A DNA stretch of 58,184 nt from Planctomycetota bacterium (GTDB lineage Bacteria; Planctomycetota; Planctomycetia; Pirellulales; Pirellulaceae), in contig VGZA01000037.1 of the NCBI GenBank assembly GCA_016872775.1, forward strand, positions 1 to 58,184, written 5' to 3'. The notes below the pieces were generated by a model. It worked only from the letters and a program-made list of their open reading frames with translations, was not told where the DNA came from and ran no database searches. Both the position numbers and the translations under genes were made by a program. Position 1 is the stretch's first letter, and each line of letters begins with the position of its first letter. Shown piece by piece: positions 17,407-26,464 of this stretch.

Positions 17407-18606
17407 TCACTTCCGCGACCACTCTTTCAAAACCTGAAACTGCTGGCTGAAATCGTGCAGCGGAGTGCCCAGCGGGCTCTTGAAAAAGCAACAGAGAAAT
17501 GTCAGCAAACCGTGCTCCTTGCGCCGCGCCGCAAGTTCGGTGAATCGCAGCAGATCGATGACCAGGGGCGCGGCGAGCAGCGAATCGCATCCCTGCCAGG
17601 TGAACTGCAGCACCATCGGCGTATTAAGGAAGCCGCGGAAATGGATATGATCCCAGGCGGTCTTCCAGTCGCCCAGACTCTCGATGTACTCGATGCTGAC
17701 ATGCGTTTGCGGGTGATAGCCCAGGATCTGATGCAGCAAGCGGTCCTTGCTGCGCACCTTGGTCTTCTTGTTTTCCGGATCGTCCAGTACTTTCCCATCC
17801 ATGTTGCCGAAGATATTGTGCCCGACCCAGCTCATCACTTCCAGATTGCGGTGCGCGAACATCGGTGCGAGTACGCTTTTCAGCAGCGTCTCACCGGTCT
17901 TGCCGTCGTGGCCCATATGGCAGGTCTCGCGCTCCAACGCCAATTCGCAGATCGCGGGCGGCGCGGATCCGACGGAGGGCGTGAAATTGACGTAGGGCAG
18001 GCCGAGGTCAAGCGCGGCGATGGCGTAAATCGAACTTGCCGCAAGCGGGCTTTTTTTCGCCGGTCGGTCGAGCAGCCGTTCGAGCTCCTTCCAGCGCGCC
18101 GGCAGCGAACTATCATCCAGCGGCGGTTCCGTGGATGCGAGATTGATCACGATCAACTGGTCGAGCTGCTGGGACTTGAGGAACGACCTGTAGTCACTCT
18201 GGATTCGCTCGATCGCCTGCCGCGGCGTCTCGACGCGGTGCCGCAGCGAGCTGCTCGCGAACTTCTCGATGGTCGAACCCACATTCAGAATCGTGCCGGG
18301 CACAATCTGCTTATCGATCCGATCCAGCTCCGTCTTGCAGCGCGACAACAGTTCCTGATCCAGGACCCGGCTGACCGTGTGCAGTTTCATCGCCTCGTCA
18401 AACAGTGTCGTCTGACGAATCTCGTGACCGCCGATCGAAAGATCCTTGAACCCAAGCAACTCCAGGTGGGAGAATTCGGGCAGTTGCGAAACCAGACCAC
18501 AATCGGGAGCCAGCCCCTTCTTCAGCGCGACCAGCCCCACGATCGTTGTTGTCGCCACGCCGCCTTTTGCGCCGATCAGCCAGACGCCGACACGTCGTTT
18601 TGCCAT
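17407..18606 (-). CDS. Inositol-3-phosphate synthase family protein
   Basis: A 399-residue member of the myo-inositol-1-phosphate synthase family, which converts glucose-6-phosphate to inositol-3-phosphate with an internal NAD redox cycle. The NAD-binding N-terminus reads RRVGVWLIGAKGGVATTTIV. The conserved block VNFTPSVGSAPPAICELA (about 226-243) and the catalytic-domain segment GHDGKTGETLLKSVLAPMF (about 253-271) are intact, as is GHNIFGNMDGKVLDDPENKK. ATG 18606 gives the family start; the six codons upstream are not needed. Inositol phosphate could feed inositol lipids or solutes; no phosphatidylinositol synthase gene is adjacent. Confidence 0.92.
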   Translation of the reverse strand: MAKRRVGVWLIGAKGGVATTTIVGLVALKKGLAPDCGLVSQLPEFSHLELLGFKDLSIGGHEIRQTTLFDEAMKLHTVSRVLDQELLSRCKTELDRIDKQIVPGTILNVGSTIEKFASSSLRHRVETPRQAIERIQSDYRSFLKSQQLDQLIVINLASTEPPLDDSSLPARWKELERLLDRPAKKSPLAASSIYAIAALDLGLPYVNFTPSVGSAPPAICELALERETCHMGHDGKTGETLLKSVLAPMFAHRNLEVMSWVGHNIFGNMDGKVLDDPENKKTKVRSKDRLLHQILGYHPQTHVSIEYIESLGDWKTAWDHIHFRGFLNTPMVLQFTWQGCDSLLAAPLVIDLLRFTELAARRKEHGLLTFLCCFFKSPLGTPLHDFSQQFQVLKEWSRK

Positions 18607-18962
18607 GCAAGCTAGACCCGTCAAGATTTTTTGGGAGGAGTTAGAGTTCTACCGGAGCAATCTCTGGCAGGTGCATCGAACATGGAACGGGCAACAAAGT
18701 CACATAACTCCCATTTTCGGGAATGACAAACATTGCGGGAATGACAAACATTGCGGGAATGACAAGGGTCGGGTTGCGGCGCGTGTGGCGGCGGACGGGG
18801 GGGCTACCTGGAATTACCCGAGGAAGTTAGCATGATTGTCACATGCCGCGTGCTTGCTCGCAAGGCATCCTCCCCGCAAAATCCAGCGACTTCGCGCTGG
18901 CCTCCCTTGGAATGTTGGAAATCCCTGGACGTTCGATCTCCTTTGTTTTCTGGAATTGACGC
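18607..18962. other. Divergent intergenic region with short tandem repeat
   Basis: It separates the minus-strand inositol-phosphate synthase from the plus-strand aminotransferase. It contains an 18-base tandem repeat (18719-18765) and otherwise no supported gene. The open frame across it is low in protein-like features. Promoters for both genes should lie here, but none is clear by eye. Confidence 0.5.
18719..18765. repeat. Tandem repeat, 18-base unit, 2.6 copies
   Basis: The unit GGGAATGACAAACATTGC is repeated exactly at 18719-18736 and 18737-18754, then partially (GGGAATGACAA) to 18765. Its period is six codons, but the context is intergenic. Confidence 0.9.
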
Positions 18963-20171
18963 ATGTTTGAAAGCCTGGCTCCGGCTCCACCCGACGCGAT
19001 ATTAGGTCTGGGGGAAGCGTTCAAGAACGACCCCAATCCAAGGAAGATCAACCTCAGCGTTGGCGTGTATAAGGACGCGCGCGGGCAAACTCCCGTACTG
19101 CGATGCGTCAAGGAAGCGGAACGCCGGTTGCTCGAACAGGAAAATAACAAAAGCTATCTGTCGATCGAGGGATCGGCGGCCTACGGCAAGTCGGTCCGGG
19201 AACTGCTTTTCGGAACCGACCACGATATCATCCGCGGCGGGCGGGCGGTGACCGCGCAGACGCCGGGTGGGACCGGTGGACTGCGCGTCGCGGCCGACTT
19301 CCTGCAGCGCAAGTTCCCCGGCCGGCGCGTCTGGTTCAGCAAGCCGACCTGGGACAACCACCTGAACATCTTCGCGTCGGCCGGTCTCTCGGTCGAATCG
19401 TACCCGTACATTGATCGAACGGGCCGCGAACTTGATTTCGACGCGATGCTGGCGGCCATGGAAACGATGGCCGCGGGCGACGTCATCGTGCTGCACGCCT
19501 GCTGCCATAACCCGACCGGCATCGATCCGAGCGGCGAGCAATGGGAACGCATCGCCCGAGCGGTCCGCGCGCGGCAATTGTTGCCGCTGGTCGATTTTGC
19601 GTACCAGGGATTCGGAGGAACGCTCGAACAGGACGCGGTCGGGCTTCGGACACTTTGCCAGCAGAACCCGGAACTGCTGATCTGCAGTTCCTTCTCCAAG
19701 AATTTCGGCCTGTACAACGAGCGCGTCGGAGCGGTGACGGTCGTCGCCGCCGATAAGGCCTCTGCCGACGCGGCGTTGACCCACATCCGGGTCTGCATCC
19801 GCGTCAACTACTCCAACCCGCCCTCCCATGGCGCGGCGATCGTGGCCACCGTGCTGAACGATCCGGCGCTGCGCGGGGAATGGGAACAGGAACTCACCGA
19901 AATGCGGCAGCGTATTGCGGAAATGCGCGTTCGATTTGTGCAGACCATGAAGTCCAAGGCGCCGCGACACGACTTCGATTTCATCGCGCGCCAGAAAGGG
20001 ATGTTCTCGTTCTCGGGTTTGACGCCGATGCAGGTTGATGAACTGCGTACGAAGTACTCCATTTATGTCGTGCTCAACGGCGGCCGCATCAACGTCGCGG
20101 GGATGACCGACGACAACCTGGAGACGCTCTGCTCCGCGATCGCCGAGGGACTACTCAACCGCGCGGATTAA
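18963..20171 (+). CDS. Aspartate/aromatic amino acid aminotransferase (class I)
   Basis: A full-length 402-residue PLP-dependent transaminase of the AspC/TyrB subgroup. It starts with the family hallmark MFESLAPAPPDAILGLGEAF and NLSVGVYKDARGQTPVL. The PLP-binding Lys246 lies in SSFSKNFGLYNERVG, and HACCHNPTGIDP (about 178-189) contains the conserved Asn-Pro. It moves the amino group between aspartate or an aromatic amino acid and 2-oxoglutarate in the cytoplasm; AspC and TyrB cannot be separated by eye. Its last 21 bases overlap the convergent sulfatase-like gene. Confidence 0.95.
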   Translation: MFESLAPAPPDAILGLGEAFKNDPNPRKINLSVGVYKDARGQTPVLRCVKEAERRLLEQENNKSYLSIEGSAAYGKSVRELLFGTDHDIIRGGRAVTAQTPGGTGGLRVAADFLQRKFPGRRVWFSKPTWDNHLNIFASAGLSVESYPYIDRTGRELDFDAMLAAMETMAAGDVIVLHACCHNPTGIDPSGEQWERIARAVRARQLLPLVDFAYQGFGGTLEQDAVGLRTLCQQNPELLICSSFSKNFGLYNERVGAVTVVAADKASADAALTHIRVCIRVNYSNPPSHGAAIVATVLNDPALRGEWEQELTEMRQRIAEMRVRFVQTMKSKAPRHDFDFIARQKGMFSFSGLTPMQVDELRTKYSIYVVLNGGRINVAGMTDDNLETLCSAIAEGLLNRAD

Positions 20172-21386
20172 CTCCTCCGGCAACGGCGGCAGCGACGACC
20201 GGCAATTGGCGAGCAGGCAACGCGCAAATTCGTCCCCCTGCTGCTGCAATTGCCGCACAATCAACGGGCAGAGCCGGACCACATCGTTCACTTCCCAGCG
20301 GTCGTCCGGCTTGGCATACAAGGCCGCCTGCCCGGCGCGCTCCACCAGACACCAGGCGGGACTGCGGACCGCGCGTTGCTCCGTCCCAGTCGAATATGCA
20401 AGCTGCGAAAAGTCCAGCGAGCTCGATAGAAGATCTCGTCCCCAGCGCGGCGACGAGGCAATTCCGGGTAAGAGCCATTCTCCGATCGTGACTCCAACAT
20501 CCGGCGACTGGGCGAGCACCTGATGCCGCCAGCCCGCGCGCTCGAAACGGCCGTCATCCCAAATCAGCGGCAGGTGCAACAATTCGCTTTGCAACGGGGC
20601 GTCGGACCGTTCCCCCACCGCTCCATGCTCGCCCAGCGGAAAACCGCGAGCCGACGTGAGGCAGAACGCGAGCGGCAACTCCGGATCGCACTCGCGCAGT
20701 GCCCGTACACTGTCGACCAGAAAGCCCAAGGCCATGTCCGCGACGTTGATCTGGGCGGCATAGGCCTGGAGCCAGGCGAATGCCTGATCGGGATCGGCCG
20801 GCCCGTCCAATCGCAGGCAGGGAGCGGCGACCTCCGCGTACGGCGGCGGGTCGCCTTCCTCCTGGTAATGGCGGCGCAAATCCAGGGGCGCGTCCCAGGC
20901 GCCGCGCAACCCTTGCGCATGAACCCAGAGCAGGAACGGGTGGGGTAATTCCGGCAGCAGTCTGGCGACTCGCGTCGCGATGCTGGCCATCGACGTCCCT
21001 TCCGGACTTCGCGCAGGTTCGCTGACGATCGAAGGCGGAAGGTTCGTGACCGCTCGAAACTGTCTGGCCAACGGATGGCCGGCCACGCGCGGTTCGTCGG
21101 TCAGAAGATGCGTGTGAATTCCCGCGTGAGCCAGTTCCGCGAGGATCGAACTGTCTTCCGCCGCCGCGCGCGACGGGCCGGCGGCATGCCGCCCCATCCA
21201 CCAGGAATCGCAGATCGATTCGAGTTCCGCGGAATCGGCGATCAGATGCTCCCAAAGCTCGCCGCGCGCCGCCAGATCGTTGCAGGCGGGTGTCTCGATC
21301 AGCGTGTTGCCGTACGGGCCAAGAAATCCCGCACGCAGCCCATCAACGACCAGCACGATCGCGGAACCAGTGTGGCCCATCGTCAC
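20151..21386 (-). CDS. Sulfatase-fold (alkaline phosphatase superfamily) protein, probably non-canonical
   Basis: The 411-residue product starts like a sulfatase (IVLVVDGLRAGFLGPYGN, then IETPACNDLAARG), which matches the first metal-binding region. The canonical sulfatase active-site signature C/S-x-P-x-R near residue 60-70 is missing; in its place stands SICDSWWMGRHAAG. A late DVGVTIGEWL segment fits the 'DlxPTll' region, and the C-terminal third is short. It may therefore be inactive, or may hydrolyse something other than sulfate esters. No signal peptide is seen, which is unusual for planctomycete sulfatases. It lies 87 bases downstream of pepF on the same strand. Confidence 0.72.
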   Translation of the reverse strand: MTMGHTGSAIVLVVDGLRAGFLGPYGNTLIETPACNDLAARGELWEHLIADSAELESICDSWWMGRHAAGPSRAAAEDSSILAELAHAGIHTHLLTDEPRVAGHPLARQFRAVTNLPPSIVSEPARSPEGTSMASIATRVARLLPELPHPFLLWVHAQGLRGAWDAPLDLRRHYQEEGDPPPYAEVAAPCLRLDGPADPDQAFAWLQAYAAQINVADMALGFLVDSVRALRECDPELPLAFCLTSARGFPLGEHGAVGERSDAPLQSELLHLPLIWDDGRFERAGWRHQVLAQSPDVGVTIGEWLLPGIASSPRWGRDLLSSSLDFSQLAYSTGTEQRAVRSPAWCLVERAGQAALYAKPDDRWEVNDVVRLCPLIVRQLQQQGDEFARCLLANCRSSLPPLPEELIRAVE

Positions 21387-21473
21387 CTCGAACCACGCGG
21401 CGGGGATGGGAAGAGCGGCCTCCGCGGTGGAGCCGGCAAGCGGCCGATTGCGACGTGGAGCGACGGCCGGCGA

Positions 21474-23273
21474 CTACAGCAGCGCATCGAGTTCACTCAC
21501 CAGCGAATCAAAGTGACGCAGCGCGGTATCGATCGGTTGGGGCGACTCCATGTCGACTCCGGCGTCCCGCAACAGTTCGAGCGGATACTTCGAGCAGCCG
21601 CCCTGCAGAAAGTTCAGGTAATCGCGCAGTTCGTTGGCTCCGCCGTTCAGCACACGCTGGCTGAGCGCGATCGCGGCCGAGATGCCGGTGGCATACTTGT
21701 AAACGTAAAACGCCCGATAGAAATGTGGAATGCGCAGGCACTCCAGTTCCAGCTCCTCGTCGAGGACAAACTCCGGACCGAAATAGTCGCGCAGCAGCTT
21801 GCCGTAGATTTCGCGGCATGCCTGCACCGTCAGCGGTTCGCCCTGTTCGACCCGGGCATGGGCGAGCATCTCGAATTCCGCGAACATCGTCTGCCGTACC
21901 AGGGTCGAACGGATGTCGTCAATCTCCCGATTGATCAAAAAGGCCCGTTCCAGCGGATCTTCGGTCTTCCGCAACAGATGATGGCTCAGCAACTCCTCGT
22001 TGAACGTGCTGGCCACTTCCGCGACGAAGATTGTGTACTGGGAGTAGATATACGGCTGGTGCTTGCACGACAGATGCGAGTGCATCGAATGGCCTGCCTC
22101 GTGCGCCAGCGTGAACACGTCGTTCAACACTTCTTCCTTGAAGTTCATCAGGATCACCGGATCGCTATCGTAGCAGCCGCTGCTGAACGCGCCGCTCTGC
22201 TTGCCTCGGTTGGGGTAGCGATCACACCACCGCCCGCTCAAGCCCCGCTCCAGCACTGCGACATAGTCATCGCCCAGTGGACGCAGCGCCTTGCCGATCA
22301 TCGACACCGCCTGTTTCCAGGTGTGGCGGCGGGTAAGTTCGCTCAGGATCGGGACGTATGTATCGTAATGATGAATGTCGCGCAGCCGCATCTTGCGCCG
22401 CCGGACTTCGTAGAAGCGATGCACCGATGGCAGGTGCCGACGCACCGTGGCGATCAGGTTCTCGTAGACTTTACGCGGGACGCGATCGGGAAACAGTGCG
22501 GCGTCCAACGCGGAGTTGTAGCCCCGCGCACGAGCGTAATAGACGTCGCACTGCATGGAGCCGTTGAGCGTCGCGACCAGCGTGTTCTCGTGGGCCTTGA
22601 CCTGCTCGTAATACTGCCGGAACGCGGCCCTTCGCACATTGCGGTTCGGAGAGATGAGGAACTGCAGGAACGTGGCATGACTCAGCTCGATCTCCTGCCC
22701 TTTTTCGTTCTTCAAACTGCCGAAACGCAGGTCCGAATCGAGCAACTGCCGGAAGGCATGATTGGCCGATTGGGCCATCTCGCCCTGCATCGCGAGCAGC
22801 CTCTCCTCTTTGTCGGACAGCGTGTGCGGCTTGAACCGCAACAAACGCTCCAGAAGCAGGCGGTACGCGCTCAGTTCCCGCGCCGCCAGGTATTTCTTCA
22901 TCGTCGACTCCGGGATCGCCATGATCTCCGGCCGGATGAAGCTTGCCGCCTGCGAAGCACGCGTGGCCAGATTCATGTAGCGGCCGACCATGCGTTGCGT
23001 CGCGCTGTCGGCCTGATCTTCCGTGCTGCGCAAATGCGCGTAGGTCCCAAGCCGATCGGCCGCGCGGTCGAACTCCTGATCAAATCCCAGACAGGCCGCC
23101 AGTTGCCGGGCGCTTTCTCCCAGCGTGCCGCGGAACTTCTCGTACCCGGCAATCTTCTTGTCCAATTTCTTGAACGCCGCTTCCCAGGACTCGTCCGATG
23201 CGAACATCGACGACAAATCCCAGGTATCCTCCACCTTCACCTGCTTCCGTTCCGGCAATCGCTGCACTGTCAT
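21474..23273 (-). CDS. pepF: Oligoendopeptidase F
   Basis: A 599-residue M3-family zinc metallopeptidase. The HEAGHSMHSH motif at 391-400 supplies two zinc His ligands and the catalytic Glu; the third ligand, Glu, follows about 25 residues later in VASTFNEELL. The N-terminus (VEDTWDLSSMFASDESWEAA) and the alpha-helical body are typical. The enzyme cleaves short peptides in the cytoplasm. ATG 23273 is chosen because the upstream in-frame extension is encoded by the C-rich minisatellite at 23281-23340. It follows the Gfo/Idh gene on the same strand with a 68-base gap. Confidence 0.95.
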   Translation of the reverse strand: MTVQRLPERKQVKVEDTWDLSSMFASDESWEAAFKKLDKKIAGYEKFRGTLGESARQLAACLGFDQEFDRAADRLGTYAHLRSTEDQADSATQRMVGRYMNLATRASQAASFIRPEIMAIPESTMKKYLAARELSAYRLLLERLLRFKPHTLSDKEERLLAMQGEMAQSANHAFRQLLDSDLRFGSLKNEKGQEIELSHATFLQFLISPNRNVRRAAFRQYYEQVKAHENTLVATLNGSMQCDVYYARARGYNSALDAALFPDRVPRKVYENLIATVRRHLPSVHRFYEVRRRKMRLRDIHHYDTYVPILSELTRRHTWKQAVSMIGKALRPLGDDYVAVLERGLSGRWCDRYPNRGKQSGAFSSGCYDSDPVILMNFKEEVLNDVFTLAHEAGHSMHSHLSCKHQPYIYSQYTIFVAEVASTFNEELLSHHLLRKTEDPLERAFLINREIDDIRSTLVRQTMFAEFEMLAHARVEQGEPLTVQACREIYGKLLRDYFGPEFVLDEELELECLRIPHFYRAFYVYKYATGISAAIALSQRVLNGGANELRDYLNFLQGGCSKYPLELLRDAGVDMESPQPIDTALRHFDSLVSELDALL

Positions 23274-23280
23274 GTCCGCT

Positions 23281-23340
23281 CCCCGTCCCCCCGTTCTGTG
23301 TCCCCGTTCTGTGTCCCCGTTCCCCGTGTCCCCGTGTCCC
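23281..23340. repeat. C-rich minisatellite
   Basis: Tandem imperfect copies of CCCCGTTCTGTGT and CCCCGTGT fill the gap between the stop of the oxidoreductase gene and the start of pepF. The repeat is probably unstable in length. Confidence 0.8.
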
Positions 23341-23341
23341 C

Positions 23342-24472
23342 TCACCGCGGCTCGCCGGGAATCGCGACCCACGATCGCTGCGCGTGGGACTGCAGCACGG
23401 CGTCGGCGACCACTTGCGCCTTGAGGCCGTCGTAGAAACTGGGGACGGCGTCGCGGCCTTCCACGATGGCCGAAACGAATTCCCAGACCAGGTCGTAGCG
23501 AAACACGGTGGCCGGTTCACCCTGCGACAGGTCCCGTGGACTCGAAGCTGGCTTGAGAAATTCCGAGGGGACATCGACCGCTGCCAGATCGGAGCCGGTC
23601 CGTCCGAGCAGGATCTGGTTCGGCGCATGCAGCCGATAGACGGCGGAGGCGTCGGAGCCGTTGATTTCGGCCCACTCGTGTCCAAATCCGTTGAGACCAT
23701 ATCCTTTGGCCAAGGTCGTTCCTTCCCACACCCCCGTGGCGCCGGATTGGAACTCGCCGATCAAGCTCGACCAGTCATCCACGGTGGACGGGGGACACTG
23801 CTCGCCTTGCACGCTCCGATCTCGTGGAGCGAAACGGGCGACGGCACCGCACACGTTGGCCAGATCGCCCAGCAAGTCGATCGAGAAATCGATGCGATGG
23901 ATCGTCATATCAAACAGGTCGCCCGCGCCGGCCCGCTCCCGGTATTGCCGCCAGCCCCAACTGGTTTCGGGCCAATCGAGGAATCGCTGGCTACGGAAAT
24001 GCCGCGGCGTCCCCAAGGCGCCCGAATGCAGCAGTTGCCGCAGGTATCGCATTGCCGGCGCGAATCGATAGGTGAATGCGGTCATATGGACGACACCGGC
24101 ATCGCGCGCCGCCGCGTACATCCGCCGCACTTCGGCGGCGTTCAGTCCCAGCGGCTTTTCGCACATCAGGTGTTTTCCGTTTCGAGCCGCTTCGACGGCG
24201 ATCGGAACGTGCGTGTCGTTCGGCGTGGCGATGATCAATGCATCGACGTTCGGGTCGGCGCAGAGTTCGCGATAATCGGTCGTCGTCCGTTGCAGGCCCC
24301 ATTCCGAATGCCGTCGCGACAAGAGCTCGCTGCTAGCATCGCAGGCGGCCACCAGGCGAGCGCGCGGATCCAGGCGGATCGCCGGCACATGGTGATAGTC
24401 GCTGACCGCTCCCGCTCCCACAATCCCGATACGGACAGGAATGTCCGATGACTTTTTCTTGAGGATCACCAC
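23342..24472 (-). CDS. Gfo/Idh/MocA-family oxidoreductase
   Basis: A 376-residue NAD(P)-dependent dehydrogenase with an N-terminal Rossmann motif (VRIGIVGAGAVSDYHHVPA, about 13-31) and the conserved catalytic Lys in CEKPLGLNAAEV (EKP at 105-107). The C-terminal half has the alpha/beta substrate domain, with DLFDMTIHRIDFSIDLLG carrying the usual GxxxDxxxHxxD spacing. Such proteins oxidise sugars or cyclitols, and many copies occur per planctomycete genome. There is no signal peptide, so it is cytoplasmic. The substrate is undetermined; an inositol-phosphate synthase gene is about 6 kb away but not linked by operon. Confidence 0.93.
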   Translation of the reverse strand: MVILKKKSSDIPVRIGIVGAGAVSDYHHVPAIRLDPRARLVAACDASSELLSRRHSEWGLQRTTTDYRELCADPNVDALIIATPNDTHVPIAVEAARNGKHLMCEKPLGLNAAEVRRMYAAARDAGVVHMTAFTYRFAPAMRYLRQLLHSGALGTPRHFRSQRFLDWPETSWGWRQYRERAGAGDLFDMTIHRIDFSIDLLGDLANVCGAVARFAPRDRSVQGEQCPPSTVDDWSSLIGEFQSGATGVWEGTTLAKGYGLNGFGHEWAEINGSDASAVYRLHAPNQILLGRTGSDLAAVDVPSEFLKPASSPRDLSQGEPATVFRYDLVWEFVSAIVEGRDAVPSFYDGLKAQVVADAVLQSHAQRSWVAIPGEPR

Positions 24473-24753
24473 GTATTTCCTTGAATTTCCCCGTCAGCTC
24501 GCCACTTCCACCGGCGGGCTACCCCGCCGCCGGTTTCGCCAAACCGTTGCACAATATGTCTTTCCGTCGCGGCGAACAAGGGCCCAGACGGATACGGACA
24601 AAACAGAGGGTATACCAAGCACCTATATAGGGGTGTCCATCGGCCCGTGCAACGAATACATTGTTGTGGATTCATCTATCGTACTGGCCACCGCCCGGGT
24701 GTTAGCCGAGCGGAAGGCCTGTACACACTATTTCCAGATGCAAAGTCAAGTCG

Positions 24754-25527
24754 ATGTGTATCTTAGCAATCCAGTATCGATTGGTGCCGGAGGCACCAAT
24801 TCTCGTGGCCATGAACAGGGAGGAGCGTTATGACCGGCCGACGGCCGTCCCGTCGATCCAGTCGGGCAAGCCCCGCATACTTTGTGGAATCGATCAGGTC
24901 GCCAGCGGCACCTGGCTAGGTGTAAATCAATCCGGCATTCTGGTTGCCGCCTGCAATCGGCCCAAGCACGGCGTTTCGCAGAATCCTCGTTCGCGTGGTT
25001 TGCTTTGCCGCGATCTGCTTCGCGCCAATTCCGCCCGCCATGCGATGTCGCTGGCGATGGATGAACTTTCGACCGGCAAGTACGAGGGGGTGAATTTTGT
25101 TTGTGCCGATGCGGAGAGTGGCTGGGTGGTTCACGGTGGAGACGACCTGAACGTATCCGAATTGGAGGAAGGCTTGAGTATCCTTTGTGCGGGCGACGTG
25201 AATGACCCGCGCAGTGAACGGGGCAAGTTAGCGCGGCGTTTGTTGACGTTGCAGACGCTGGATTCTCCGGTCAAGTTCCTGGCGGTAGCGAGCAAAGTGT
25301 TCGCGCGGCCACCTTCCGCCCCCGATCGTCCGGGCATGATTCTCCGAGGGTCGGAGAAAGGCACGGTCAGTTCGACGTTGATCGCGCTCGGCAAGAAACC
25401 GCGCGATGCGATTTTCCAATACGCGCCGGCCGCGCCCGACAAGTCGAAGTACGAAGACTATTCACCGCTGTTGCGCGATATCCTCAGCCGCGGGCTGCGG
25501 GAGTCGCGAAGCAAGGCCAAGGCCTGA
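24754..25527 (+). CDS. TANGO2/NRDE-family protein
   Basis: A 257-residue member of the NRDE/TANGO2 family, recognised by MCILAIQY at the N-terminus with Cys2 exposed after Met removal (as in Ntn-hydrolase-like proteins) and by the family-naming motif as NREERYDRPT (residues 21-30). Other typical segments are GTWLGVNQSGILVAACNR and SRGLLCRDLL, and a C-terminal SSTLIAL. In eukaryotes the family is linked to heme trafficking and lipid metabolism; the biochemical role in bacteria is unsettled. It is monocistronic, with an intrinsic terminator 56 bases after the stop. Confidence 0.88.
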   Translation: MCILAIQYRLVPEAPILVAMNREERYDRPTAVPSIQSGKPRILCGIDQVASGTWLGVNQSGILVAACNRPKHGVSQNPRSRGLLCRDLLRANSARHAMSLAMDELSTGKYEGVNFVCADAESGWVVHGGDDLNVSELEEGLSILCAGDVNDPRSERGKLARRLLTLQTLDSPVKFLAVASKVFARPPSAPDRPGMILRGSEKGTVSSTLIALGKKPRDAIFQYAPAAPDKSKYEDYSPLLRDILSRGLRESRSKAKA

Positions 25528-25583
25528 ACCGACCCGCTGATCGGCTTCCCGGTCCGCGGTTCGACCTTTTCCAACCCGATCCG

Positions 25584-25619
25584 ACGGCCGGCACTCGATC
25601 ATCGACTGCCGGCCGTTTT
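25584..25619 (+). terminator. Intrinsic terminator after the TANGO2/NRDE gene
   Basis: A perfect 10-base stem, ACGGCCGGCA and TGCCGGCCGT (25584-25593 with 25607-25616), encloses a 13-base loop. The T run is read at 25616-25619. It is the strongest terminator visible in the window. Confidence 0.85.
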
Positions 25620-25807
25620 AACAGGTTTCCTGGTGTTTCTCAGGCGGCGACCGCGAAAAAAAGTCCCCGAGCCGCTTGTTCCCGACTGACTGGAACGGCG
25701 CCGTCGCAAGAGCTAGACTGGGAGCGCAATCAGAGATCGCGGCAACTGTCGGCGGACTGTTTAACGGATCGTGGTGGAAAAAAGCAAAGTCTGCGCGGGA
25801 GGATTCG

Positions 25808-26464
25808 ATGAAGCGGCAGTTTGTGTTACTTGGCGTGTTTGTAATTCTGCTTGGTGCCTTGGCGTACGATTTCCTCTGGGCGCGGCCCGCCGTTCATCAG
25901 GCCTATCTGGCGGTTAACGCACTGGTGGAAAAACAGGCCAAAACCGCGGTTGGCAAGGATCTGATCGGTCCCGCGGAGGTGCGGCAGACGGTCGGCCGCG
26001 CACACAGCAGCAAACGAACCGAAGGAACTTCCACAATTGAAACGTACGAATGGCGTGCCGGGATGCCGCTGCGCACGTACAAGCTGTACGTGGTGTATGC
26101 CGGAATCGAGCGGCCGTTCCTGGCGCAGGCGTTCGAAAACGAGGAACCGAGCAAAGCCGATCTGGGATTCGTGGAGCGTGTCGATTTCGATAAGGCGGCG
26201 AAACTGGAATCGGAGCCGACCAGCATCGCTCCTGGTGGAGCCGGCGGCGGTGGTGGTGGCGGTGGCGGCGGCCGCAAGAAACGTGCGGAGAACGACGAAC
26301 CGCCGCAAGGAGAGCCGGACGCTGCCCGGTCGAGCGAACCGGAGGCGCCTGCCGAGAAGACGGATCCTGCGGCTTCGCCGAACGATCCGTCGCCCTCGGC
26401 TCCCGATGCGAATCCGGCGTCGCCGGAAAAGTCGCCCGCCGCGGCACCACCTTCCGAGGTCTAA
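25808..26464 (+). CDS. Membrane-anchored protein with glycine tract, first gene of a PSCyt/DUF1501 operon
   Basis: A 218-residue protein. An N-terminal transmembrane helix or uncleaved signal (residues 5-22) leads into a ~110-residue globular part that includes VYAGIERPFLAQAFENEEP. A run of about ten Gly follows (about 145-156), then a basic RKKR and a long Pro/Ala/Glu/Ser-rich disordered tail. GGGAGGA sits 5 bases upstream of ATG 25808, which rules out the earlier in-frame ATG at 25676. The stop codon TAA is immediately followed by the ATG of the next gene, so they are co-transcribed. Function unknown. Confidence 0.8.
   Translation: MKRQFVLLGVFVILLGALAYDFLWARPAVHQAYLAVNALVEKQAKTAVGKDLIGPAEVRQTVGRAHSSKRTEGTSTIETYEWRAGMPLRTYKLYVVYAGIERPFLAQAFENEEPSKADLGFVERVDFDKAAKLESEPTSIAPGGAGGGGGGGGGGRKKRAENDEPPQGEPDAARSSEPEAPAEKTDPAASPNDPSPSAPDANPASPEKSPAAAPPSEV

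Noticed and set aside
17344-18615. 423-codon plus-strand open frame
   Set aside because: Antisense to the inositol-phosphate synthase; no domains.
18719-18765. CRISPR-like array
   Set aside because: The units are directly adjacent without spacers and there are fewer than three; it is a simple tandem repeat.
21075-23435. 786-codon plus-strand open frame
   Set aside because: It is antisense to the sulfatase-like and pepF genes, which have clear motifs. Its composition is that of a high-GC shadow frame.
23198-24451. 417-codon plus-strand open frame
   Set aside because: Shadow of the Gfo/Idh oxidoreductase.
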